The position numbers and the translations under genes were made by a program. From positions 1-30,385 of the forward strand of contig DASZAE010000131.1 of the NCBI GenBank assembly GCA_035945515.1: a stretch of 30,385 nt of DNA, written 5' to 3'. The notes under the pieces are model-generated. The model saw nothing but the letters and a program-made list of their open reading frames with translations. It was not told where the DNA came from and made no database searches. Below are positions 5,469-14,161 of the stretch, in pieces (position 1 is the first letter of the stretch; each line of letters begins with the position of its first letter). Source of the DNA: RH2-MAG17b sp035945515 (GTDB taxonomy: Bacteria; Acidobacteriota; Terriglobia; UBA7540).

Positions 5469-8124
5469 GAGCTCGCTGTTGGTATCACTGCCGGCGGACA
5501 GAGCACCGAAAGAGGAGGAAATATCTGATCTCGCAGGCCGGCTTCGCGTTGTCTTTCCGGTAGACGATGAAGAATTCGCAGATTTGATTAAGCATCTCCA
5601 TGCAAAACTCGCGATCACTATGGATGCGGGAACTGCACTCGTTGGGGAGGATCACGCTCCTTGGCTGAGTGCTCGCCGGCCTGAGGTTGACCCGTTCTAC
5701 TGGGACAGGTTTCAGACTTATTTGCAGAGGCGAGAGTGGCCCCCGCAGGTAATCGCCACCTTGGACCAAGTAACCGATGCGATCTTGGATTTGCTTGGCG
5801 ATCCGCAGAGGCCGGGGGTATGGAAAAGGCGAGGGCTGGTACTGGGTGACGTTCAATCCGGAAAGACAGCCACCTATACAGGGCTCTGCTGCAAAGCCGG
5901 GGACGCGGGTTACCGCCTGATTATCCTGCTCACCGGCACTCTAGAGACATTGCGGAGGCAGACGCAGGAACGGCTCGATGAGGGCTTTGTGGGTTTAGAC
6001 AGTTCCGGCATCTTGAGTCAGATAAGGAGCAACCGAGCTGTCGGCGTGGGAACAATCGACGCTCGAAGATCGGCGGGAGTATTCACCTCCCGCGACAGTG
6101 ATTTCAGTAAGAGCCTGATTAATTCTTTGGGCTTCCGGCTTGACGCGTTCAGGGAGCCTGTCCTTGTGGTGGTCAAAAAGAACAAACGAATCCTTGAGAA
6201 TCTAGAGAGGTGGCTAAGGGACTTCAATGCAGGATCGAGCAATGTAATTGATGCTCCCCTTTTGCTGATCGACGATGAGGCTGACAGCGCTTCAGTCAAT
6301 ACAAACCCGCAGACGATCGATCCGACGGAAATTAACAAGCGGATTCGTTCGCTCCTCCATCTTTTTACACGATCAAGTTATATAGGGTTTACCGCGACGC
6401 CGTTTGCAAACATCTTCATTGATCCTGAGACCGAACATGACATGTTAGGAGACGATTTATTCCCGAGAGATTTCATCTACAGCCTGGAAACACCCGATAA
6501 CTATGTTGGGCCGCTGGCGATTTTCGGCGAGGAGGCCCGACTGCAGATTTGCCGATCAATCTCCGATGCTGGCAACATTCTTCCAGCTAAGCATAAGTCG
6601 GACCTGGCGGTTGATACGCTTCCCGGCACTCTAAGGGCGGCGATTCGAGCGTTCATCATCGCAACTACAATTCGCGACCTCCGCAGCGAGGGACCGACTC
6701 ATCGGTCGATGCTTGTAAACGTGAGCCGTTTTACAGCAGTGCAGGACCGGGTAGAAAAACTTGTGCGCGCGGAACTCGGCAAGATGCAACAGGACATTCG
6801 GAACTACAGCCAACTCCCTCCGGAGCAAGCTCTTCGCAATAGTACCGTCGCTGCACTCCATAAGACGTGGGACGAGGAATTCAGTGATCGCGGTGCCCAC
6901 TGGCCGGACGTCCAGCGGAGTTTGCTCGCTTCGACGTTACCGATCACAGTTCAGGCAGTGAACCAGAGAACCGGAGCAGCGAGTCTGGACTATGCAGCGC
7001 ACCGGGAGACAGGACTTCGAGTGATTGCAGTGGGTGGCAACAGTCTGTCCCGGGGCCTTACTCTTGAGGGTCTGAGTACCAGCTATTTTTACAGAAACTC
7101 TCAGATGTACGACACACTGCTGCAGATGGGCCGGTGGTTCGGTTATCGAGATGGATATGACGATCTGTGCCGGCTATGGTTGACGGACGAGGCTGCACAG
7201 TGGTACGCGCACATCACGCTTGCTACAGACGAACTGCGAGATGAATTCAAGAAGATGTGGCGGCGTCAGGCCACCCCGAAGGAGTTCGGACTGAAGGTTC
7301 GCGCTCACCCTGATTCTCTGATTGTCACGGCTCAAAATAAAATGCGCTTGGCTCACACGATTGAGCGGCGGATTTCACTGAGCCACGAGGGGCTGGAGAC
7401 AGCACGTCTCAAGAGCAATAAGCAAATAATCGCAGCAAACTACGGCGTGGTAACCCGCTTTGTTCATGGACTGGCGGAAGCTCGCATACCGCAAACGGTT
7501 TCGCCCTGGGGGAACGCTCTTTGGAGCGGAGTCTCCTGCGGATTGGTCGCCTCACTGTTGCGCAGTTTCGAGGTCCATCCGTTGAATATTTCCTTTCAGT
7601 CGGATGACCTGTCGGAGTACCTGGAACGCACAACTGAGCCGAGGCTGCAGAATTGGGACGTTGTCATACCTAATGGAAGCGAGCGTGATATTCTGTTCGC
7701 AAATGTCAGCGTACGTCCTGCGAGACGCAAAGTCGACGTTAGAGAGGGTGTGATCCGCGTCTCCGGAAGTAAGGTGCGTGTGGGCTCGCGTGGCATAGAA
7801 CGTGAAGGAATACCAGGGGAGATCGTAAGGAGGATCGAACAGGAATGGCGGGCAGAAAACAAGGGAAGCGTCCCTGACCGAAAGTTTCGTGAGAAGCGCC
7901 CGGGCCCGCTGTTATTGATTCACGTCATCCTACCAGTTCTCGATGGTGGTCAAATCGACACCGAGGGATTGCCGCTAATCGCTCTCGGTCTCAGCTTTCC
8001 CGTTTTTGACGACCACGAGACGGCAAAGAAGGTTTTATACAGGGTAAACCTCGTCGAGTGGAGAGCAATGTTAGAAGAATCGATAGATGATGATGCCCAA
8101 GGGGACAGCGATGATGATAGTTGA
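5440..8124 (+). CDS. Z1-domain superfamily 2-like ATPase
   Basis: The protein is 894 residues. Walker A is GDVQSGKTAT (about residues 136-145), Walker B is LLLIDDEADS (near 277), the motif III-like GFTATPFAN is near 317, and QMGRWFGYR (562-570) is the motif VI equivalent with its arginine finger. The Walker A Q-S-G-K-T and QMGRWFGYR motifs are hallmarks of the Z1 domain, a helicase-like ATPase found next to MutL/MORC-type ATPases, restriction-fold nucleases and cytosine methylases. A GGAGA site lies 9 bases upstream of the ATG, inside the end of the preceding gene. It ends in an acidic tail (DDDAQGDSDDDS) that overlaps the nuclease gene by 14 bases. It probably acts as the DNA-translocating or remodelling motor of the system. 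Confidence 0.88.
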   Translation: MSIENVRHIESSLLVSLPADRAPKEEEISDLAGRLRVVFPVDDEEFADLIKHLHAKLAITMDAGTALVGEDHAPWLSARRPEVDPFYWDRFQTYLQRREWPPQVIATLDQVTDAILDLLGDPQRPGVWKRRGLVLGDVQSGKTATYTGLCCKAGDAGYRLIILLTGTLETLRRQTQERLDEGFVGLDSSGILSQIRSNRAVGVGTIDARRSAGVFTSRDSDFSKSLINSLGFRLDAFREPVLVVVKKNKRILENLERWLRDFNAGSSNVIDAPLLLIDDEADSASVNTNPQTIDPTEINKRIRSLLHLFTRSSYIGFTATPFANIFIDPETEHDMLGDDLFPRDFIYSLETPDNYVGPLAIFGEEARLQICRSISDAGNILPAKHKSDLAVDTLPGTLRAAIRAFIIATTIRDLRSEGPTHRSMLVNVSRFTAVQDRVEKLVRAELGKMQQDIRNYSQLPPEQALRNSTVAALHKTWDEEFSDRGAHWPDVQRSLLASTLPITVQAVNQRTGAASLDYAAHRETGLRVIAVGGNSLSRGLTLEGLSTSYFYRNSQMYDTLLQMGRWFGYRDGYDDLCRLWLTDEAAQWYAHITLATDELRDEFKKMWRRQATPKEFGLKVRAHPDSLIVTAQNKMRLAHTIERRISLSHEGLETARLKSNKQIIAANYGVVTRFVHGLAEARIPQTVSPWGNALWSGVSCGLVASLLRSFEVHPLNISFQSDDLSEYLERTTEPRLQNWDVVIPNGSERDILFANVSVRPARRKVDVREGVIRVSGSKVRVGSRGIEREGIPGEIVRRIEQEWRAENKGSVPDRKFREKRPGPLLLIHVILPVLDGGQIDTEGLPLIALGLSFPVFDDHETAKKVLYRVNLVEWRAMLEESIDDDAQGDSDDDS

Positions 8125-9064
8125 GAAGCTCTGGGCGGACTTACTCAAGCAGGGTGACAGGCCAATATACCAGAGGGTTGACGAAGTCCATCCTCTCGAC
8201 TTATACGCGGGAGTTGACGCAGAAAGTGATCTCCTGATCATGCTAGTCTGCAGCCAGGAACCTGGGGAGTCTCCCGCCTACGATGCACTTGATGTTCACC
8301 ACACCCGACGCCATGACGGACGCTGGGCGCTGACGATTCGCCTATTGCAAGATGATCTTGCTGCGCCCTTTGCTCGCCTCTGCCAAGACTTGATTGACCA
8401 AACCCGGCATGCCTGTGACCAAACCGGGGCTTCAGACTTTGTCCTCCAATGCCTTGCCTGCTGGACGAGGTTGATGGAGCTCATGCGCAGTGGTTTTTCC
8501 GAGGCGGCCGCTCGGGGTCTGATCGGCGAGCTCCTTTTCCTGGAGAATACAGCTATTCCTCGCGTTGGGGTAGACGCTGCAATCAGAGGGTGGATCGGAC
8601 CTGAGGGTGGTTCCCAGGACTTCAGACTGGCGGGAAATGCGGTTGAGGTGAAGACGTGCCTGCTTGGGTCTGCCAAGCTCACGATTTCCTCATTGGATCA
8701 GCTTGACGCTGGGGATGCTCCACTTTATCTGGTTGTGGTGAGCGTGAGTCCATGCTCCGAAAAGGATTCTTCGGAGGTCAGCCTGAACGATCTGATCGCA
8801 AGGGTCAGGAAATTATTAGGACATGCCGTGGCGCTGGCGGAGTTTGAAAAGCGTCTTGCCGATGCGGGCTTGGATGAGAATAGTGCATCCGCGAACGCCT
8901 TCTACCAAGTGCACGGAATGCGTGTCTTTAGAGTGGACGGCAAGTTTCCTCGCCTGAGGCGCTCACTGCTACCCCTAGGTGTCAGGGACGCCTCTTATAC
9001 GATTGATTTGAGCGTGTGCGCCGGTTTTGAGTGCGAGCTGAGCTTTGGTTATGGAACTGAATGA
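8111..9064 (+). CDS. PD-(D/E)XK motif nuclease-like protein (DUF4420 type)
   Basis: I chose the ATG at 8111 (317 residues) because AGGGG lies 7 bases upstream; in-frame ATGs at 8087-8095 would add eight residues. The region GLIGELLFLEN, then GPEGGSQDFRLAGNAVEVKT, fits a PD-(D/E)XK active site: Glu140, Asp170 and Glu179-x-Lys181. This matches the restriction-fold protein (DUF4420/PD-(D/E)XK motif protein) that accompanies Z1 and AIPR genes. It is the likely DNA-cutting subunit. It overlaps the Z1 gene upstream by 14 bases and the AIPR gene downstream by 14 bases, so all four genes are a tight operon. Confidence 0.8.
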   Translation: MMIVEKLWADLLKQGDRPIYQRVDEVHPLDLYAGVDAESDLLIMLVCSQEPGESPAYDALDVHHTRRHDGRWALTIRLLQDDLAAPFARLCQDLIDQTRHACDQTGASDFVLQCLACWTRLMELMRSGFSEAAARGLIGELLFLENTAIPRVGVDAAIRGWIGPEGGSQDFRLAGNAVEVKTCLLGSAKLTISSLDQLDAGDAPLYLVVVSVSPCSEKDSSEVSLNDLIARVRKLLGHAVALAEFEKRLADAGLDENSASANAFYQVHGMRVFRVDGKFPRLRRSLLPLGVRDASYTIDLSVCAGFECELSFGYGTE

Positions 9065-11144
9065 GTTTCGAAAGGATTTTCTGGAGCAGATTGCCGCTAT
9101 CGCGGCGGCCGAGGGGAACTACCGGCACTCCGCATTCGTCAGTTACTCCGCGCAGCTACTTGAGGACGCGGAGGAGGTTGCCGATTTCGAAGAGTGTTAC
9201 TTCCGGGGAACGGGGTTCAGGCAACGCGCCTTAGCGGTCGATGGATTTGCCTTCGATTCTGCGGACGGATCGGTCCGTTTATTTGTCGCGGAGTTCTCCG
9301 GTGAGGATGAGCCGGAGACGCTGACGCAGACGCAGGCCAAGACAGAATTCGCACGACTCCAGGCCTTTTGCGAAGACGCGCTATTGGGTCGGCTGCACAA
9401 TGATCTGGAAGAGAGTTCGCCGAGCTACGGACTTGCTCAAACTCTGCACCAGCAACGCGGATCGTTAAGCCGGCTTCGCCTTTACCTGTTGACTGACGTC
9501 ATTATGAGCAGCCGGATTCGAGACTGGCCGGAGGACTCGATTGCAGACGTTCGAGCAGAGTTTCATATCTGGGATATCGCCCGGTTCTATCGGGCTTGGG
9601 AATCCAAGACTGGCAAGGACGATCTCGAGGTTGACTTTACCGAGCTCGTTCCGGGCGGACTTCCCTGCCTGCCTGCGAGCGTGGAGGCTGACGAATACCG
9701 GGCGTATTTGTGTGTAGTACCGGGTGTAGCCCTCGCGGATATCTACGACAAGTTCGGAAGCCGTTTGCTGGAAGGAAACGTCCGCTCGTTCTTGACTACT
9801 AGGGGCAGGGTGAACAAGGCGATCAGGCAGACGATTCTAAATCGACCCAGAATGTTCTTTGCATATAACAATGGTATTGCATGTACGGCCTCGTCCGCCG
9901 AGGTGGTTAAAGCAGCCTCAGGCCTGAAACTACTACGAGCATCGGACCTCCAGATTGTGAATGGTGGTCAAACGACCGCCTCTCTAGCATCAGGCAGGCG
10001 GAACGACCGTGCATGCTTGGAGCATACGTTTGTACAGATGAAACTCTCAGTGATTCCGCCCGAAACATCCGGTCAAATCATTCCCGAAATTTCGCGTTGT
10101 GCTAACAGTCAAAACAAGGTAAGCGAGGCCGACTTTTTCTCCAATCATGAATTTCACCGTCGAATGGAGCAGATTGCGCGGCGATTGTGGGCGCCCGCCA
10201 CGGCGGGTGCGCAGCACGAGACACACTGGTTCTACGAGCGTGCACGAGGTCAATATTTAAATGAGCAGAGTACGCTCACCCCGGCGGAAAAACGGCGGTT
10301 CGTGTTGCTGAACCCGCGGCAACAGGTTATTACCAAGACGGACCTCGCAAAGTACGAGAACTCGTGGCGGGAGATGCCTCATATCGTCAGCCAAGGCGCG
10401 CAGAAAAACTTCCTGGCATTCAGTGTCCAGGCTTCCCAGCGATGGGCGGCCAACCAGGACGAGTTCAATGAAGAATTTTTCAAACGGTCGGTAGCAAAAG
10501 CAATCGTCTTCCGTAGCGCCGAGCGACTGGTCTCGAAGCAACCTTGGTATCAGGGCGGATACAGGGCAAATGTCGTCGCCTATACTGTCTCCAAACTCTC
10601 GCAGCTGATTGAGTCTGAGGCCGGGGGTAAGGTAATGGATTTTCGTGCAACTTGGACCAAACAAGGTCTCTCGCCAGCGCTGGAGGCACAGATAGCGAAA
10701 ATCGCAGATGCCATGTTCAAAGTCATTGTAAATCCGGAAGGCGGCTTTCAGAACGTGACAGAATGGTGTAAGAAAGAACTGTGCTGGAAGCGAGCCGCTG
10801 ATGTTAGGGTTCAGCTTTTGACCGAGTTTGCAGACGAGCTCATTAGCCAAAGCGAGGATATATGGATACGGCACAACTCTGAAGCAAGCCAGAAAATCGA
10901 AACTTCAATTGAGAAACAGACGACCGTCGTTAAATTAGGGGCGAGCTACTGGAAAGAGCTTCGGAAGTGGGGGTTGGAACATGGTCTCGTGAGTCCGGAT
11001 GATGATGGCATTCTCGGGGTTGCCGCGAGTATCCCGGGGCGAATTCCCACAGAGAAGCAGAGTTGGAGACTCATGGAGATCAAGGCGAGGCTTGAGCGTG
11101 AGGGTTTTCTGTCGCGCTACGTCACGGCTCCTGAAGTTGGTTAA
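9051..11144 (+). CDS. AIPR-family (abortive infection phage resistance) protein
   Basis: The protein is 697 residues from the ATG at 9051; a TTG two codons earlier is an alternative. The AIPR core is visible as RMFFAYNNGIACTA (near residue 268) and LQIVNGGQTTASL (near 302), the conserved YNNG...NGGQT pair of this family. The N-terminal 200 residues contain GFRQRALAVDGFAFD and an LFVAEFSG strand that resembles a restriction-fold segment seen in AIPR relatives. The C-terminal region is basic and helical and could bind DNA. AIPR proteins were first seen in lactococcal abortive infection and recur in restriction-type islands; their mechanism is not firmly established. It ends at a stop codon that overlaps the stop of the convergent vsr gene. 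Confidence 0.85.
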   Translation: MELNEFRKDFLEQIAAIAAAEGNYRHSAFVSYSAQLLEDAEEVADFEECYFRGTGFRQRALAVDGFAFDSADGSVRLFVAEFSGEDEPETLTQTQAKTEFARLQAFCEDALLGRLHNDLEESSPSYGLAQTLHQQRGSLSRLRLYLLTDVIMSSRIRDWPEDSIADVRAEFHIWDIARFYRAWESKTGKDDLEVDFTELVPGGLPCLPASVEADEYRAYLCVVPGVALADIYDKFGSRLLEGNVRSFLTTRGRVNKAIRQTILNRPRMFFAYNNGIACTASSAEVVKAASGLKLLRASDLQIVNGGQTTASLASGRRNDRACLEHTFVQMKLSVIPPETSGQIIPEISRCANSQNKVSEADFFSNHEFHRRMEQIARRLWAPATAGAQHETHWFYERARGQYLNEQSTLTPAEKRRFVLLNPRQQVITKTDLAKYENSWREMPHIVSQGAQKNFLAFSVQASQRWAANQDEFNEEFFKRSVAKAIVFRSAERLVSKQPWYQGGYRANVVAYTVSKLSQLIESEAGGKVMDFRATWTKQGLSPALEAQIAKIADAMFKVIVNPEGGFQNVTEWCKKELCWKRAADVRVQLLTEFADELISQSEDIWIRHNSEASQKIETSIEKQTTVVKLGASYWKELRKWGLEHGLVSPDDDGILGVAASIPGRIPTEKQSWRLMEIKARLEREGFLSRYVTAPEVG

Positions 11145-11554
11145 TCGCTGCCTCGGATTACCCTGTCCAGACGGGTTTTGAGCCTCGCGGGTTCGTCTAC
11201 CTGGCATTCCCACACAACTATGACACGCCAACGCTCTCGACGGAGGGCACGTGCAATCTTACGATCACGTGCCACGTTCTGGTCAAACTTCCGGATCCAG
11301 AACGGCTTATTTGATTTCGGAGTGTAAGCGAGCCGGCAGCGCGGATGCCGATGCCAGAAGCAGCCATGCACCATAACAACGGTGTGATGCTTCGGAAGGA
11401 CAATATCCGGCTTTCCAGGTAAGTCCCGCCGATTGAGGCGGAAGCGGTAGCCCAAGCGGTGAAGTATACTGCGCACGATTTTTTCGGGATGGGTGTCGCG
11501 CCCCCGTATGCGGGACATGTTCCAACTTCGGCGCTCTTTGGTAAGAGTATCCAT
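11141..11554 (-). CDS. vsr: Very short patch repair (Vsr) DNA mismatch endonuclease
   Basis: The protein is 137 residues from the ATG at 11554, which gives the family's usual MDTLT...RSWNMSRIRGRDT start; an in-frame ATG at 11575 would add 7 residues. Against E. coli Vsr the catalytic residues are retained with an offset of one: Glu24, Asp50 (in LPGKPDIV), His63 and His68 in HGCFWHRH. The zinc ligands are His70, Cys73 and Cys117. The family nicks 5' to the T of T:G mismatches produced by deamination of 5-methylcytosine. The gene starts one base after the methyltransferase stop (TGACATG), so it protects the sequence modified by that enzyme. Confidence 0.92.
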   Translation of the reverse strand: MDTLTKERRSWNMSRIRGRDTHPEKIVRSILHRLGYRFRLNRRDLPGKPDIVLPKHHTVVMVHGCFWHRHPRCRLAYTPKSNKPFWIRKFDQNVARDRKIARALRRERWRVIVVWECQVDEPARLKTRLDRVIRGSD

Positions 11555-11555
11555 G

Positions 11556-13172
11556 TCAATGCTCAGGATCTGCATGATCGAGCAGTTCGAGAACTATTTC
11601 AGCGATTTTCTTAGCCAAAAGCGGCGGCACGGCGTTCCCGACTTGGATGTATTGGGACGTTCTCGGTCCCGCAAAAAAGTAATTGTCCGGAAAGGTCTGC
11701 AATCTGGCGACCTCACGCACCGTCAGGCTTCGACACTGAAGGGGGTCCGGATGAATAAAATAGTGCCCATCCTTGGATAAATGCGAAGTGACGGTTGCTG
11801 CTGGGCGATCTCGGAGTTGAACGCGAAACCGATCATCGAAAAGCCCCTCCGTGACAGCTTTCCTGACGTTCTTGTGTTCGGGAAGTAATTCTTCAGGGAA
11901 GTCTCGTAGATCAGGAGACCGGCCATGAACTTTTGCAAAGCTTGAAGCATAAAGGTAGCGAAATAGGTCAGCGACGATATGAGCTCTGGCAGCGTGATTA
12001 CAAACACCTCCGAGTTGTTCGTCGATGAACCAGCTGCTTGAATACGAAACGTTTGGCCTGCAGGCCACAAACTCAGATCCACCATCATCTTTCGGAACGC
12101 GCAACGTTTGAAGTGTGCATACCATGAGGGTGTGTACGTCGGTCCCGGCCTTGAACCGCACGCTTTCCAGCCATCTACTCCGCAATCCGTCTCTTAAGCT
12201 GCTGAGCCATTGCGCCTGCGTGTCCTCCAGCCGGGAAAGACGACTGCGGAGTTTTGGGAGACCATCGAGAACACTACCAGCTGCAACTGGCGGGAACCTT
12301 TTGAGAGTACCCAATGGAGTGCAAGACAAATCGTCTCTGATTCCGACGAGAATTACTCGATGTCTAGCTTGAGGTATCCCATAGAGCTCCGACCTTACGA
12401 CGAATTGTTCAGGCCGGCCGTCGCTGAACATGGTTCGCTCGACGAGAGAGTGGAGTTGGTAGGTATGCGCCGGGGATTCAGCCTTCAACGGAGAACGGGA
12501 AGACATTGCCTTAGCCGGAGTCTTCAGGTCGCTTAAAACCCTCTCAAAAATCCGCTCTTTCTTTAACGTGGAAGACAGCAGGCCTTTGACGTTCTCCATG
12601 ACAAACACTGCAGGCCAGTGATCCGCAATTATCTTGAGGTACTGACGGTAAAGGCGATGCCGATTGTCTTTCTCGGGTTTATATTTCTCGTTTCCTTTGT
12701 TCCTCGAGCGGCCGACAATCGAATACGCCTGGCAGGGCGGACCACCTATGAGCACCCACGGATGAGCGCCCGATAGGGCCGATTGAATTCTTGTTCTGAC
12801 CGCACCACGAGAAACTCGTCCGAGCTCGGCCAACCACGCTTGGGTGGTTGCCTGTTTCGCTTGGAGTGGAAACCGCTTGAATAATTCCTCTTGAGTTATA
12901 TCGCCTCTAAGGAAACCGTAATAGGCCGTGGGAACCGTATCTAAAAGAAATTGCCGCCAGAAGCTTCGAATTTGAAGCGTCCTGTGGGCTCTCGGGTCTT
13001 TCTCGATAGACAGGCACACACGGAATCGAGGGTGTCCGGTCTCGCTCCGAATTGCGGAGAACCCTTCGCCCAAGCCTCCGGGGCCGGCAAAAACGTCGAC
13101 AACGGGAATCGGATTTGAGGAGTATGCGGCCGCCGGAGGCGACTGCGTATGGTCAAAAGTTCTCGCCATCAA
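11556..13172 (-). CDS. DNA (cytosine-5-)-methyltransferase
   Basis: The protein is 538 residues. C5-methyltransferase motifs in order: I VDVFAGPGGLGEGF (25-38, SAM binding), IV GGPPCQAYS with catalytic Cys147, VI VMENVKG (Glu193), VIII PQARHRVILVGIR (267-279), and IX-X with RPAATVTSHLSKDGHYFIHP and LTVREVARLQTFPDNYFF...VGNAVPP near the C-terminus. A long variable region of about 160 residues between VIII and IX would hold the target-recognition domain. The enzyme probably marks self DNA for the convergent GHKL-Z1-nuclease-AIPR operon. The recognition sequence cannot be read from the protein. Two adjacent ATGs (13172 and 13169) are possible starts; neither has a strong ribosome-binding site. 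It follows the AbiEii gene by only 50 bases. Confidence 0.93.
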   Translation of the reverse strand: MMARTFDHTQSPPAAAYSSNPIPVVDVFAGPGGLGEGFSAIRSETGHPRFRVCLSIEKDPRAHRTLQIRSFWRQFLLDTVPTAYYGFLRGDITQEELFKRFPLQAKQATTQAWLAELGRVSRGAVRTRIQSALSGAHPWVLIGGPPCQAYSIVGRSRNKGNEKYKPEKDNRHRLYRQYLKIIADHWPAVFVMENVKGLLSSTLKKERIFERVLSDLKTPAKAMSSRSPLKAESPAHTYQLHSLVERTMFSDGRPEQFVVRSELYGIPQARHRVILVGIRDDLSCTPLGTLKRFPPVAAGSVLDGLPKLRSRLSRLEDTQAQWLSSLRDGLRSRWLESVRFKAGTDVHTLMVCTLQTLRVPKDDGGSEFVACRPNVSYSSSWFIDEQLGGVCNHAARAHIVADLFRYLYASSFAKVHGRSPDLRDFPEELLPEHKNVRKAVTEGLFDDRFRVQLRDRPAATVTSHLSKDGHYFIHPDPLQCRSLTVREVARLQTFPDNYFFAGPRTSQYIQVGNAVPPLLAKKIAEIVLELLDHADPEH

Positions 13173-13222
13173 TCATCTCATTGCACTTCAGGTTGTCTTC
13201 TCCCGCCGCGGGTCTCTGCCAA

Positions 13223-14161
13223 TTAGAATCCAGAGTGTTCATTTATCCGAGTCATCCACGGTCCGGGAGCAGTCCACTTCCCACTGAAAGAATGGCTAGC
13301 AGCCACGGCCGCAACCACAGGGCGAAGAAAGGCGGCTACCGTCAATACCACTTCTGCAAGATTCGGCGAGTGGTCAAGCCGACTCCTTCGGATAAATCCG
13401 CGCCATTGAATGTTCTTTTCGGGATCGCCACCGAACCTGGCCGTCAGGCCTACTGGGTCAACAATTATTTCCGTCCCACGGTTGGAAAACGTTTTGGTGA
13501 TGGCGTTGCCAAGCATCTCTCCGTCAAATTCGAACCGCCGCGAAAGAGTCCAGATGTCAAAATAATCTTTCATTCGGCTGTTAAGCGTGCCGAGCTTGAC
13601 GATGGATTCGAATTTCTCGGCAACAATGGTCTCTTTGCTGTAGCCGCGCAGTCGCGGCGCTGGAAAATCGAGAATGGCTGGGTAATCGATCGGTTGGGCA
13701 GCGGGAACGATTACATCCCCGAACCCGATGTCGAGCTGGAGGGTGATTCGCGCCGTGCCCAGGTTGGCGCGGAATCGACAGCGAACGCCTTCGTAATCGG
13801 CATTCTCAGCAATTCGGGCGCCGGTTACTGAATCCGAGTCAAAAATGAGGCCGTCGGGCTCTACGGGCAAGGAGCAAATCTGTTTTGTGATCTCGACAAT
13901 GTTATCAACCTGGTGGTCGGCCTTTCCCAAAAGATCGATATCGACGGTGGGGCGGTAAGAGTCCAGCTTCCAGGCTGTGAACATCAGCGCACCTTTAAGA
14001 ATGAATTTGCCGGCGTATGGCGACTTTGAGAGACGATAGAGGAATCGCTCCATCACGTAATATTGTAGGAGCTCGTTGAAGGGGCGATGCGTGTCGCGGG
14101 CCTTATTCATGAGCAATTGGTGAACGGACGCTGCGAGGTTGGTGCGTGTTCGCTTGGTCAA
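13223..14161 (-). CDS. abiEii: AbiEii/AbiGii-family nucleotidyltransferase toxin
   Basis: The protein is 312 residues. The nucleotidyltransferase fold is visible as FILKGALMFTAW followed by RPTVDIDLLGKA (the two metal-binding aspartates, near residues 74-76). The KETIVAEKFESIVKLG segment and MKDYFDIWTL (the K-D-x-x-D motif) follow. The C-terminal FLRPVVAAV block is typical of family members. AbiEii is the toxin of type IV toxin-antitoxin pairs that block growth or phage replication, some members by adding nucleotides to tRNA; the target here is unknown. Its ATG overlaps the antitoxin stop codon (ATGA), which indicates coupled translation. It is intact. Confidence 0.88.
   Translation of the reverse strand: MTKRTRTNLAASVHQLLMNKARDTHRPFNELLQYYVMERFLYRLSKSPYAGKFILKGALMFTAWKLDSYRPTVDIDLLGKADHQVDNIVEITKQICSLPVEPDGLIFDSDSVTGARIAENADYEGVRCRFRANLGTARITLQLDIGFGDVIVPAAQPIDYPAILDFPAPRLRGYSKETIVAEKFESIVKLGTLNSRMKDYFDIWTLSRRFEFDGEMLGNAITKTFSNRGTEIIVDPVGLTARFGGDPEKNIQWRGFIRRSRLDHSPNLAEVVLTVAAFLRPVVAAVAASHSFSGKWTAPGPWMTRINEHSGF

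Noticed and set aside
13052..13831. 259-residue plus-strand frame
   Set aside because: It is antisense to the AbiEii gene and the methyltransferase start, with no recognisable domain.
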